64,000 nucleotides of DNA from Eledone cirrhosa (GCA_964016885.1 OZ024743.1:10358939-10422938), one strand, 5' to 3'; shown: positions 1-11,710, counted from the stretch's first letter. Translations and numbers: made by a program. Notes: generated by a model from the letters alone, not told the origin.

Positions 1-118
1 ATAATATGTATATTATATGTAATATACATATGATAAATCTGGCTAATATATGTAATCTGGCTAATATCTCCTTATAATATATAACCAGCAATTTCTCTGT
101 CTGTCTGTCCGACAGTGG
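1..118. other. AT-rich leader, no gene
   Basis: AT-rich DNA with short repeated ATATGTAAT-like words and a small CTGT run. I see no coding signal or recognisable element. Confidence 0.6.
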
Positions 119-355
119 AAACACGTGCGCGCGTGCGAATGTTTTTTGCGCACGCGTAGAGAGAGAGTGAGAGTGAAAGAAAGAGACAGACTACGAGAGG
201 GGGATAGCGGGAGGGAGAGAGGGAGAGAGAGAGTGAATAGACGCTAAAACACGTGCGCGCGTGCGAATGTTTTTTGCGCACGCGTAGAGAGGGAGTGAGA
301 GTGAAAGAAAGAGACAGACTACAAGTGGGGGATAGCGGGAGGGAGAGAGGGGGAA
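119..355. repeat. Two-copy 128-bp GA-rich tandem repeat with GC-rich hairpin
   Basis: The block beginning ACACGTGCGCGCGTGCG at 121 recurs at 249, a period of 128 bases. Each copy starts with a hairpin: CGCGTGCG, an 11-base loop, then CGCACGCG. GAGAGTGAGAGTGAAAG-type purine-rich DNA follows. The second copy is shorter at its right end. There is no coding content. The CpG-rich hairpin stands out from the AT-rich surroundings. Confidence 0.8.
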
Positions 356-375
356 TTGAGGAGTGCTACAGAAAC

Positions 376-512
376 ATATATACATTTCTGTGTGTGTGTA
401 ATATATATATATATACACACACAGAAATATATATACATTTCTGTGTGTGTAATATATATATATATACACACAGAAATATATATACATTTCTGTGTGTGTA
501 ATATATATATAT
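376..512. repeat. Self-complementary ~50-bp tandem repeat (three units)
   Basis: Three units start near 381, 434 and 483 at TACATTTCTG. Each is TTTCTGTGTGTGT followed by alternating AT and, in the first two units, ACACACACAGAAA. Those units are therefore near-perfect hairpins. The third is cut off where the next element begins. Confidence 0.75.
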
Positions 513-1367
513 ACTAGCAGAAAACCACCCGGTGGGTGGTTTTTTGCTAGTCTGTATATATATAAAATTAAGTATGTGTGTGTGTCTGTGTGTCTGTGTA
601 TTACCTATAGGGGCCTACATCTTACGACCGATTTTCATGAAACTTTACAGGCTCATAGATTAGTCATCGGGAAGTGTTTTCTATATATCAGCGTATCGTT
701 CTTTTATTCCGGGGTCATTCTGCAGATAAAAATCGATAGGGGAGGGGGGGACACTTTTTTTTAGGTATCGAAAAATACGATCTTTGGCTCTAGTTCCCAC
801 ATTTTGCCACCGATTTCGTTCAAATTTTAAAGAAAAATAGAATTTATCATTGCACATCCTGTAATGGCTTTATATTTTGCATTTGTTGTTCAGGGCCGGC
901 ATGGCAGCCGCTTAAATATTCAAAAATACCACTTTTAGACTCAAATTTCCACTTTTTGGGCTCTAGTTCCCACATTAATCAACCTACTTTGTTCAAATTT
1001 TACACTACGCTCGATCTGATTATTTCACGTCTTAAGTGGCTTTACATTTTGGATTTTTTGTTCAGGAACGGCGTGGCAGCCGCTTAAATATTCGAAAATA
1101 CCACCTTTTTGCTCAAATTTCCGCCTTTTCGGCTCTAGCTCCTACATTTTTCAACCGATTTCGTTCAAATTCGAAACTTCCTCCCCCAGAATGCCCCTTC
1201 GTCAGTCACCCGCGTTTCCCAGTGATAGAGGTCATCACCACCCTCCCCCGCATGGCCTGTGTGTGGCCATAGATGAGTCATCGAGAAGCAGTTGCTAAGA
1301 TCAACACCTTTTCATCAAAGCAGATATTATTTTACCTACCCAGGCAACGCTGAGTACTGCTACTAGT
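513..1367 (+). mobile_element. Helitron-like non-autonomous element
   Basis: The right end has what Helitrons require: a small hairpin (ACCCAG, loop GCAACG, CTGAGT at 1338-1355) about 8 bases before CTAGT at 1363-1367, followed by A. The left side has a TCTGTATATATATAAAA start at 551, the TC-plus-AT-rich style of many Helitron 5' ends. Just before it lies a 17-bp stem hairpin at 514-550 (ACTAGCAG... ...GCTAGT) whose outer word ACTAG..CAG is also found inverted at the right end, so the boundary could be 513 or 551. No Rep/helicase ORF is present. Inside are three direct repeats of GGCTCTAGTTCCCACATT with flanks (about 786, 959 and 1129). Assignment is from end structure only. Confidence 0.55.
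514..550. repeat. 17-bp-stem hairpin at Helitron left end
   Basis: CTAGCAGAAAACCACCC at 514-530 pairs with 534-550 with one mismatch around a 3-base loop. It sits directly before the TC start of the Helitron-like element. It could be that element's subterminal structure or the 3' end of an older neighbour, since it ends in CTAGT. Confidence 0.8.
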
Positions 1368-1623
1368 ATGTAATATACGAAGTTGGAATCAATTGAAACT
1401 ACACTTTTAATGAGACAAAAATTCATTAACATTAACAATTCTTATCAAGAGAAGTGAAAATAATAACACCAAAATGTAATTTAATTAAAATCATATAGTG
1501 TGTGCAACAACTAACAAATATAGGCATGAAGAATTTTGTTCAATACCAACTTGGATCAGAAATAAGACTTATTCAAATTACTATTTATTGTGATTTAGTT
1601 GAATATGTTTCATCCCTCATTAC

Positions 1624-1819
1624 GTCGGACACCATACTTTGCGCCATAGTTACATCCCTTTATATTTTGAGCTCAACTCCTGCTGAGGTTAGCTTTGCCT
1701 TTCATCCTTATGGGGGTCGATAAAATAAAGCACCAGTAATGCACTGGGGTCAATTTAATTGACTTTCCCTTCCCCTTCAAATTGCTGGTCTTATGCCTAA
1801 AGTAGAAACAATTATTTTG
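1624..1819 (+). mobile_element. tRNA-derived SINE, GTAGAAACAATTA-tail family
   Basis: This is a diverged copy of the commonest SINE in the window. It has a tRNA-like region with a B-box-like word (GAGCTCAACTCC near 1669), the body word GTCGATAAAATAAAGCACC, and the end AAAGTAGAAACAATTATT. The A-box part of the head is missing. SINEs with tRNA-like heads are transcribed by Pol III and moved by a partner LINE. Compared with the copies at 13165 and 27627 it has an extra pyrimidine stretch (CTTTCCCTTCCCCTTC) before the tail. Confidence 0.75.
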
Positions 1820-3760
1820 GCAGCAGCTTCTTTAACTCCTTCACCTTTGAAGATGTTATCACCAACTGACCATGAACAGGCAGTAAATGTTTCATGCACC
1901 TTTCACACTATGTCTTTTGTAACTCTAACTAAAAAAAACATGTTTGATGTATCAGGTATGTGTGATCACCAAATTGCTTTATGGCAGTCATACATGAACA
2001 ACATATAACATCAAATACATTAACATTTGCGATTTCATCAAACAATCTTGTGATCAGTTGTGAGCATGAAATGAGATGACTATGTCACAAACAACAACGT
2101 ACTTGCAAGGAAAACAATTGGAAAACATCAACTCCAATGATTAGGACTTTTTAAATAGAATGCCAATGTCAAGAAGATCCAAACTGATTGTGTAATCTGA
2201 AAAAAGTCACAGTTTAAGAGGGGCATTTAAGTCACATACTCATAACACCATCAACATCATGTCTTTAGTCACCATCCAACTTACAATCTGAGAAAATGTA
2301 GCTAAACACTGTAAGATTTGGAGGCAAACATACAGAAGAGCTATTGCTGTGAATCAAATTTGACATTAAAAAAACCTGAAGAAAATAAAAATACAAAAGA
2401 GGGAAAAAAAAGTTCAACAATGACTTCTGAGAGAAGGGACATCACTGAGACTTCTTTGCCAATTCTACAAAAAATAATTCCCCCCAAACATCAGAAGGAA
2501 CAATTTTTATAATAAGCAAATATATTTGAGTTGATAGATTTGTAAAATAAAAATATGACATGTTAACATTTTTACTGTTGAGGCAAGATAACACAATATT
2601 TAAGACTTTTTGGCGTCCTGGATTTATTGAATGAAATACAATTTGAATATAGGCTGCATTGCATAGAAAATATAGCTAAAAAATAGACTTGGATTGTTTG
2701 ATTTCTTTCTTAATCTTTTTACTCTATGGAGAAACAGTTTTTGAGATATCATTTTTGGAGATATATTTCTGAATAAGTAGGAAATATTGATCCAGTTATT
2801 AATCTCATATTTTATATTTGTATATATCCTAAGTTTTGTATCACTACATTCATCAACCTTCTTCAAAGTTCATAGACACACACACATGTGAACAGACTTA
2901 CACATGCACACACACACACACATATAAATATATATAAAATTTTGTCTACTAGTAACATGAATAAACTCAATTAATCAAAGTTTTCTCATATCACTTTATT
3001 GCTTATGTGAGATCTAACTATATTTATATTTGGAAGAACAATTCACTGGCTTACTCACCTTCACTCATATTGTTGATATTTATAATCAATGCCACTATAT
3101 TACCACTATCACTTCTTAATCTTGCCAACTGAGTATATATGCTTCCCTGAAAAGTTCTAATAAGACCAAAACATATTAATACTTTCACCAGTTGATTTTA
3201 AAGTTGTACTTCCATCTGCATCATTCATATTTTCTAAAAGATTTAATTAGTTGATTTTATCTTTTATTCTTTTTAAATTCTAAAGATCCCTTGTGGGAGT
3301 TTGTTTCTAATAATTGCATGAAAAAACACACTTGATCGAAGTTTTTTCCATTTAATCTTTTGAACATGTAAGGTTATACTGTATCAATGGAATTAACATT
3401 GAATATGTGACCTACATCCTAAACAGCTATTCAAAGATATCATTAGAATAATATAGTGACCTAAGCACCATACAATGCAATCAATAGAAAATATATTCTG
3501 GAAGATCCAAATAGGAATTTACAGTTATATGGAATGCATAATCAGAGGTAATATGAATAAAATACTGATGAAAATTTATCCGTCCATTCATGAGCCTTTA
3601 ACTTCTGTGAGGAGGTCATAGTAGTACTGTCATGATTATACTTGGGTAATTGAACCTGGCAGGGTTCCTCACTCTCCAGGTATGAATGCATTGAATTTCT
3701 TCTCGAGACAGAAATGAGATAGAGAGGGGGAAGTGAAAAAAAGATATAGTGGAAGAATCA
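1820..3760. other. Anonymous AT-rich DNA, no gene seen
   Basis: No coding or repeat-family signal beyond short CA runs near 2875-2925. Short open frames here have no recognisable similarity and low-complexity composition. Confidence 0.5.
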
Positions 3761-3862
3761 ATCCCAGTATTAGACTGGTGTTTTATCTATCAATCTTAAA
3801 AGGATGAAAGACAAAGTTGACCTCAGTGGAATTTGATCTCAGAGCACAGAGAACCAGAAGAA
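3761..3862 (-). mobile_element. SINE remnant (GTAGAAACAATTA family)
   Basis: The minus strand carries the body of the SINE: TTTATCTATCAATCTTAAAAGG mirrors the TCGATAAAATAAAG region, followed by AAAGTTGACCTCAG and GGAATTTGATCTCAGA (B box). Head and tail are lost. Confidence 0.55.
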
Positions 3863-4226
3863 AAATATCACAAAGTATTCAAGGAATCTACCAATTTGTT
3901 GAAACATTCTTGTCAAAAGTTCTGTAGAATATATGTGTAATAGACAAGACATTGATCTGAGTAAGAGAAAAGAAAGTGCGTGCCGTAGTGGGAATCAGTT
4001 GTCCAGTATGATGTTAAAGATTAAAGAAATAGAAATATGAAAAGCTAATGAGATATCTGCAGATATTGCTCTTTGCCTATAACCCTAAATATACATTTCT
4101 AATTATTGAGAAACTGAGCTTCACAAGACTAGAATGGACATGATTTATCTGGAAATTATTCTTGCATGTCATACATGGAACTGTAGAAATATGTAAAACA
4201 CTCCAGAAGTTTAAACTCTAGTACGC

Positions 4227-4350
<124 letters not shown>

Positions 4351-4384
4351 GATGGATAGATAAGTTTATCCCAGGTTCAATCAG

Positions 4385-4435
4385 GGCTTCCTGATGATTT
4401 CTCCAGAATGAAACAGTTCCAGTCCTGTAGAAGCC
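4385..4435 (+). ncRNA. Hammerhead-ribozyme-like motif 1 (PLE-associated)
   Basis: All three helices and the conserved core can be laid out. Stem I is 4385-4390 (GGCTTC) with 4430-4435 (GAAGCC), six perfect pairs. The core CTGATGA is 4391-4397. Stem II is 4399-4401 with 4406-4408, possibly one pair longer, with a T-T mismatch at the core-proximal position. GAAA is 4410-4413. Stem III is ACAG 4413-4416 with CTGT 4425-4428 and an 8-base loop. Predicted cleavage follows A4429. Hammerhead motifs are known from Penelope-like retroelements, and a PLE coding region begins about 65 bp downstream. Stem II is short and imperfect, so activity is uncertain. Confidence 0.6.
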
Positions 4436-4447
4436 ATTTCTATATTA

Positions 4448-4448
4448 A

Positions 4449-4482
<34 letters not shown>
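4448..4482. repeat. (TA)n at PLE 5' truncation point
   Basis: An alternating AT tract directly before the first in-frame codons of the PLE fragment. It supplies the in-frame stop at 4480. Confidence 0.95.
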
Positions 4483-4484
<2 letters not shown>

Positions 4485-4500
4485 ATAATAATAAATTTGA

Positions 4501-5388
4501 AGACTAAAATCCAAAGAGGGCTCGATAAGGATAAATATATATCAGATATATAAGAACCGTAGAGCAAATATTTCCCGTCTTTCCACCAACGAGCGTATTT
4601 TCAACGACCATTCCACTTATTACAATGAAGCTCTTGCTCGAAGTGGATTTGTCGATAAGGTAGCATATACTGAGTACGAAAATAGACCTAGAAGAAATAA
4701 ATCCCGTCGCATTTGTTGGTATAACCCACCATATGATATGGAGGTGGCCACACCATTAGCTAAGATCTTTCTTTCCCTTATTACGAGGCATTTTCCCCCT
4801 ACACATAAATATAGTAAAATTTTTAATAGAAATACTATTAAAATTTCTTACTCTACGACTCCTAACCTTGCACATAACATCACAGCTTCAAGTTTATCTA
4901 AACTACCTAGCCGTAGGAACACGTGCAACCCTGTAGTTAGTACTAACTGTAATTGTAGGAATCGGGTTGATTGCCCCCTATCCGGGAAATGCCTCTCTAG
5001 TAACTTTGTCTACAAATGTAAGGTTGTAACACCCACGTCCCGTAGGGCCTACATAGGGTTAACCGCCAATAGATTCAAGCAGCGTCTTTACATGCATACC
5101 CATTCTTTTCGTTACCCTCTAAGAAGGAATATGACGTCACTTTCAGCTTATATCTGGAGTCTAAAAGACAACCACACCCAATATAAGTTACACTGGGAGA
5201 TCCTAGCTAGGGCTAGATCGTATAACGGAAATAAAAGACCATGTGGCCTCTGCGCCGCTGAGGCACTGGAAATACTCTACGCCACAGACCACATCTTAAA
5301 CAAAAAATCTGAGGCAATTTCGGCTTGTAAACATAAATTGCATAAAACTTTCCTGTATTACAGCCCCACGTTATACCCTAACGGATAG
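4501..5388 (+). pseudogene. Penelope-like element ORF, 3' part: RT end plus GIY-YIG endonuclease (5'-truncated)
   Basis: Open from 4501 to the TAG at 5386-5388 with no internal stop. It begins inside the reverse-transcriptase C-terminal (thumb) region (RANISRLSTNERIFND, YYNEALARSGF), continues through WYNPPYDMEVATPLAKIF and FNRNTIKISYST, and ends in the PLE-type endonuclease. Counting from the Met at 4738, there is a cysteine cluster CNC at 71-73 with C79 and C85, a VY pair at 91-92 in the GIY place, YIG at 105-107, basic residues at 112-116, CGLC at 169-172, and the catalytic-type Glu in AAEALEI. The reverse-transcriptase palm is missing, so this is a dead fragment. The reading frame is otherwise intact and the insertion may be fairly young. 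The family is assigned by motif order. Confidence 0.88.
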
Positions 5389-6363
5389 TACGATCTATAC
5401 GTGGATATTTTACGTCTCGATGTGGGAGCTAAGTATATGTTTTGTTTATACCTTTACTTATTTGCATAGGTAAGTATATATTATCCGTATGTTTTGTGAA
5501 GGTACGTATACCTTCTCGTACGTATATTTGATTGTTATGGCGTATAATTTTTTTATATATTCTGGTACATATGGTTCGGCTATGTGTATACGGGAGTTTT
5601 GCGTCTGTGTGAGTATGCAGGTTCGTACGTATGTAGTGCGTGTGTATATGTGTACTTCATGTTTTGGTTGACTTACGTCTCCGAACATTCGTGTATTTAC
5701 ATGTAGGTATGTGTGTGCGCTTGTTATATACGTATTTATTTATTTATATACGTTTATATAATTATTTATTTATTTGTATACACGCTTACAAACACACACA
5801 TATTTATGTGCGTGGTTTTGTTTACCTATGGTAAGTTTTTGCGTATGCTTGTGTATGTACGTTTTTGTTTGCGTGTATGTATTTATTTATTTCTATTACT
5901 TCTGTATTGTATTTATTTACTTTGTTCTTAACTCCGTAGCGGAGATTCATTCGGTCTCCTAGTTAGAATTTAGTCTACGACTTCTGCTATACCATTTACG
6001 TGGTTTTGTCTTTGCGTGCTATTGTTCTCCACACTCCACATATGACGTATTATCTTCGTTTTTTTCGTTCATTGCCAGAGAACGTCTCTATGCACCACCT
6101 AAGAGAACATTAGTCTACGACCTCTTTTATACCATAAACGTGGTTCTGTCTTTGCGCGTAATTGTTTTATATTCGTTTTTTCCCGTTCTTAGCCAGCGAA
6201 CGTATCCACGAACCAAAGTATCGTCCTCCTGTCTTCCTCCGGCTGCAACGTTTTTTGAAATATCCAGTTCTGCGTTTACAGATTGACTTTGTTAGTTTCA
6301 GAAGATCCCGTTAAGGGTGAAAGCAGCGATTCTTTGCTTAAACTTTAATCTGTTATTTTAATA
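5389..6363 (+). mobile_element. Probable 3' untranslated part of the PLE, with a 140-bp tandem repeat
   Basis: No coding signal follows the PLE stop. From 5440 to 5930 the sequence is GTA/TAT-rich. From 5971 a unit starting TAGTCTACGAC repeats at 6111 (period 140); both copies hold a GTCTTTGCG word and a CGTT..CAGMGAACGT stretch. The stretch GATCCCGTTAAGGGTGAAAG at 6305 resembles the end region of PLEs as I remember it. The element then runs straight into (TA)n. That this stretch belongs to the PLE is inferred from continuity. Confidence 0.55.
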
Positions 6364-7080
<717 letters not shown>

Positions 7081-7104
7081 TAAATATATATATATATATA
7101 TATA

Positions 7105-7508
<404 letters not shown>

Positions 7509-8964
7509 ATGTTGAATGCTGAAACAAACAAGATAACATTTAGTAATTAATTAATCCATTGTTTTACAATCATTTCAGAGAGCAAAACAAATCAAAATCG
7601 TATCAATATATTGACTAATGGAGAGTAGTTATGCAAATCAATACTACTAGCCTCAGCAAAATACACTCATTCTGTTATCCATCTTGAGAAACAATGGCTT
7701 AGGAATTTTTTTTAAAGGATACAAACAGTACAGCTTAAAAGGCACTTGAAACATCCAAGTTAAGAGTGTGTGGAGTAGCCAAATAAAGAATAAATAGTAA
7801 ATATAAAATTTTAAAGATTTTGACCTTTTCATTTTTATTCATTTTACATGTATCTTGGTTAATAACCATAAGAATATGATTGCAAATACAAGTTGCTGAC
7901 ATGGTTTACCTGGAGGGTCTTTGGAGTAACCTTACTTTCTTATATATACACACACACATATACATCCATACCCACAGACCAACATATCTACTTATGCAGA
8001 TATACCCACATCCAAGTTCATACCTATATAGCAAAACATGTACATAGATAAATGCAGAGGAAGAGAGAGAGAGAGATAGAGAGAGAAAGAGAGATAAAAC
8101 GAATCATGTTAAATGTATAGATATACCAGGACACACATACCTATTTATAAACATACACAAGTATTTACATACCTTCATGTATGATTATAAGAAATGATTA
8201 TAAGGTAATGGGTTAATTAACTACATAACCTGGTCTTATTTATTTCATCGATCAACATTATATATCTAACTCTAGTTTTTTAATACTCAATGACATGTAA
8301 TTCAATAACAAATTTTGCTTTGCTTCAGTGGGATATTCACATCAACACTACATTGACTTCTAATAGGGTTATAAGTCCTACCTTAAGTGAGTAGAATATT
8401 AATGAACATATATATGTGTCTGTGTGTTTGTATCAGTGTGTGTGTGTGTGTGTGTATGTATTCTCCTATTCAAATGCTAATCTTCACATCTTTTAAAGAA
8501 ACAATTGTTTTCATTGCATGCCATATTTTGTATTTTGTTTTACATTTTAAAGTTTCCAAGAAATTGTTGAGATAATAATTAAGTCATTGTACAAAGAATG
8601 ATTGCAAACTTTACTGAGAATAAGATTTTGTTCTTCAATTTTACCAGTAGCTATGAGCGTTAAAGATAATTCTTGATCAAAGGATGACAACAGTGTACTT
8701 GATTTCAAGACTTCCACATATTTAACCACATACAGCTACAAGCTATCAGGTATCTATTCAATCCATTGAGTAATCCCTGAATTAGAATTGACATAGAATA
8801 CAGAGGAACAGTATTAACACTTTTCAAACCAAACTACTTGAAACACCCTCCTCGCTGGTGCTATAATTTTAAAAAATGCTTATTTTAAAGTGTTTATAAT
8901 TATCTAAAAATCTTCCATCATCATTTTATATATGAAACTTTAAGTAATGTTCCAAACAATAGGT
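7509..8964. other. Anonymous AT-rich DNA
   Basis: No coding signal recognised. There are short CA, GA (8058-8096) and TG (8430-8458) runs. The 8810-8960 stretch resembles that at 28975-29100 (repeat-like words TATCTAAAAATC and GAAACTTT..TAA), probably an old dispersed repeat. Confidence 0.45.
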
Positions 8965-9098
8965 AAATAATTGTTTCTACTTTTGGCACAAGGCCAGCAA
9001 TTATCCCAGTGCATTACTAGTACTTTATTTTATCGACCCTGTAAGGATGAAAAGCAAAGTTAACCTCGGCAGGATTTGAACTCAGATTAGAAAGGTAA
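8965..9098 (-). mobile_element. SINE 3' half (GTAGAAACAATTA family)
   Basis: A minus-strand copy. On the plus strand it reads AATTGTTTCTACTTTTGGCA, CAAGGCCAGCAATT, ATTTTATCGACCC, then GGCAGGATTTGAACTCAGA, which is the B-box region. The tRNA-like 5' half beyond the B box is missing. Confidence 0.85.
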
Positions 9099-10346
9099 AT
9101 AATGAAGAATATTTTTTATTTTACTAAATTCCTGTAAATTGTTGATTATTTTCAAAATGATTTGAAAGTTATAGGCAGTTTCTTTCATTAGAAATATGAT
9201 AACAGAAGGGTTTGCATGTTGAATGTAATAGCAAATATGTCAACAATAAAAACAAGTTTGGATTTTTCAGATTGATAATTAATAATAATTCTTGTTTTGG
9301 CAAATGCAGCTGGAAATAATAATGTAATAATACAATAGGCTGTTTAAGTATTGATTTGTTATTATGTATTTTTTTATCACTTGGTCAAGAGAAAGGGCAT
9401 TGCCTGTAACACTTCACAGGGCCTGTAAGACTGAAATTATCCTCAAACTAGAGACCTGACTTCTGCCAATCTGCCATCTGCCAATACACTGAAGGCCAAC
9501 TATTATTGAAAAAGATAATTCATTGATCTCATTTATTATATTATTACTGAGCCTCCAGCCAGTTTGAGCACTTGGCAGAGTGCAGGAATGTATGAAAGCA
9601 AGATAGAGGCCCCCAGTCCTTCTGAGATGTTAGTAGCTCTGCTCAAGTACTGACTCGGTCTCTAACAACCTGTCCAACTCTTGCTAGCAGGGTAAATAGA
9701 TGTTAAATGATGATGATAGTTACAAGGATGATGATTTTATTGCTTTTGTGGAGAAGAAATTATAGTTGGTGCCAATGAAATTAGAAATCACAATCTAAAG
9801 GACTGATACTAAATTTATAGTGAATTTAAAGCAATATTATATTGTTGCAGCTCTCTGTTGGTGCTTTACCCACATGGCCACATCAACAACTTGATATTGA
9901 TTTATGTATAAGCATAAGTATTAATATATTGCAGGCTTCCTGGTGACGTGGTGGTCCAAAGAAAAAAAGATTTATATAATTGTATTCCATACAGAAAGAA
10001 ATATAATTATCCAGGAATAAAAGTTTTCCCATTATGAATGGTGTTGCTAGTTTACCTAATCAGCTTCTGAAATAGATACAGTGTTTGGGGTTAATAGGCA
10101 TTGCTTCAAGTTCCAAGGGAATAATTAATAATTAATTTCTTTGTTTTACATAGAACATCACAGTGTGTGCCAGTCTACATTTTATGTGTACACAGACACA
10201 CACACACAGACACATTCTCACATATATATATATATATATACATACATATGTTTATGATATACATAAATACATGCATGTATATATATATATTTCGTTTCTG
10301 AATTTGTTTAGCAAGATTCTTTATCTGAAAACGTGTGTTGAAACCG
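9099..10346. other. Anonymous DNA with two old repeat pieces
   Basis: A decayed SINE-like stretch near 9380-9500 (CTGCCAATCTGCCATCTGCC). At 9540-9725 there is a tail ending CTAGCAGGGTAAATAGATGT then (ATG)n, the style of LINE/SINE 3' ends in this window. (TA)n and CA tracts lie at 10195-10290. No host gene seen. Confidence 0.45.
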
Positions 10347-10372
10347 ATATTGTTATACTTTGGGAGGGTCAT
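10347..10372 (+). repeat. Left terminal inverted repeat (26 bp)
   Basis: Pairs with 11366-11391, one mismatch (C10357 against A-T in the partner). It contains the word TTTGGGAGGGTCAT. Confidence 0.85.
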
Positions 10373-11005
10373 ATCTTGTATAGGAGCAAATTTTGGAATA
10401 GAATAGAAAGAACTAGGAATAAAGTTAATAGAATAAACTCATGGTATGATAGCAATAAATACCAGAGTGTAATGTTCATCAATACAACCTCTAGAGGTGA
10501 ACTAGCTTACAAATTTAGCAGGGCCCTAGATAAACTTAAACTAAATATTAAAATAGTGTAAAGACCAGGTACCTCCATAAAAACACTTATTAGTAATACA
10601 TACCCTTTTCAAAGACCTTCCTGTATAGATAAGAAATGCATAATCTGTTAACTAAGCCCCCATATTAACTGCAAAACTAAAAACATAGTATATAGCATAA
10701 GGTGTACTGAGGGACAATGTAAAGATAAGAATATAATGTACATAGGTGAGACAGCTCGTAGTATAGGAGAACGATTAAATGAACACTGGTGAGAGCTTCA
10801 AGATAGAAAAGACTCATCAGTACTCCACCAACATGCTAAAATAGAACATAAGGGCAAATTAGAGAACCTAGAAATAAAAATAAAATCTACACACAGAAAA
10901 GATGCAATGTTTAGACAAATCACAGAGGCAATAAACATAAATGAACTCCAACCAAAATTAAATAGAAAACATGAATGGAATAGCAGCATCACAACTTACA
11001 ATTAA
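10373..11005 (+). pseudogene. GIY-YIG endonuclease-domain ORF with three in-frame stops
   Basis: One frame reads through with recognisable protein and only three premature stops (TAA 10559-10561, TAA 10649-10651, TGA 10790-10792) before the natural TAA at 11003. The order is MFINTTSRGELAYKF (about 10472), RPGTSIKTL after the first stop, a Cys cluster (CIDKKCIIC, CKTK), then the nuclease: IVYSIRC in the GIY place, YIGETARSIGERLNEH, HQHAKIEH, FRQITEAININE with the likely catalytic Glu, and KLNRKHEWN. GIY-YIG enzymes cut DNA with a Tyr/Arg/Glu site, and in PLEs this domain prepares the target. There is no frameshift over 630 bp. The 5' reverse-transcriptase part is absent. Confidence 0.8.
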
Positions 11006-11189
11006 GGACAAAATGAAAACACACACACATAGAACAAACAACCAACTAGTAACATGTAAATAAACAAATAAATAAACAAATAAAAACACACACAGACACT
11101 CGGATGTAACACATGTGCAAACTAAGCACACGACACACACAAAAACAAGATGGCATAGGAGAGGCACAAAACAAAGAAAAGAATCCCCG

Positions 11190-11232
11190 GTCACTGATGA
11201 TGTCACAGAATGTGTGACGAAAGAACTTTGAC
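11190..11232 (+). ncRNA. Hammerhead-ribozyme-like motif 2
   Basis: Stem I is GTCA 11190-11193 with TGAC 11229-11232. The core CTGATGA is 11194-11200. One extra T is followed by a 6-bp stem II, GTCACA 11202-11207 with TGTGAC 11213-11218, loop GAATG. GAAA is 11219-11222. A 2-bp stem III (A11222-G11223 with C11226-T11227) has a 2-base loop. Predicted cleavage follows T11228. Very short stem III is a feature reported for retroelement hammerheads. The bulged T11201 is unusual. It lies 130 bp inside the right inverted repeat of a PLE-type element. Confidence 0.62.
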
Positions 11233-11365
11233 AATATATGGACAACCGTCCGGTTTTGGAACCAACCAACCAACTGGAAATTTCTAAATTTTTTTTTAAA
11301 TTTATAATTTAATTTATAATAAATTGGAGTGAAAGTAACTGGTGCATGTGTTTCTTATTGGCAAC

Positions 11366-11391
11366 ATGACCCTCCCAAAATATAACAATAT
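11366..11391 (-). repeat. Right terminal inverted repeat (26 bp)
   Basis: Reverse complement of 10347-10372 with one mismatch, directly followed by (TA)n. Confidence 0.85.
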
Positions 11392-11710
11392 ATATATATA
11401 CATATATATATATATATGAGAAAATATAGAAATCTCAAACAGAAAATAAATGTAGTCACAATCATTTGCTAAAAATAATAGCTTAGAAAATCATGTAAAG
11501 TGCCCCTATAGATGGAAAAAGTTTTCAGCAGCTGCTACAAAGAATCAAAAGTCTAAAGCTCTCAAATTCCAGCTGAGTGCTCTTAACCATTGAGTGAAAC
11601 AGCCCTTGATAACAACTTCCATTGAAATAGAAGGCTGGTTACAGTTATTTTCTGCATTTGAGATTTCTAGATTTTCTAAGAAATTCAATCTACTCAATAG
11701 TTTACCTTCA

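Larger units (their letters stand above)
10347..11391 (+). mobile_element. Penelope-type element with GIY-YIG domain and 26-bp terminal inverted repeats
   Basis: The 26 bases at 10347-10372 (ATATTGTTATACTTTGGGAG...) recur inverted at 11366-11391 with one mismatch. Between them lie a GIY-YIG-type reading frame (10373-11005), a noncoding CA-rich stretch and a hammerhead-like motif at 11190-11232. Ribozymes and inverted terminal pieces are typical of PLE structure. No reverse-transcriptase palm is present, so it is 5'-truncated or non-autonomous. (TA)n follows directly at 11389-11417. Confidence 0.7.

Noticed and set aside
119..512. CRISPR-like array
   Set aside because: Repeats are contiguous without unique spacers and the genome is animal; these are ordinary tandem repeats.
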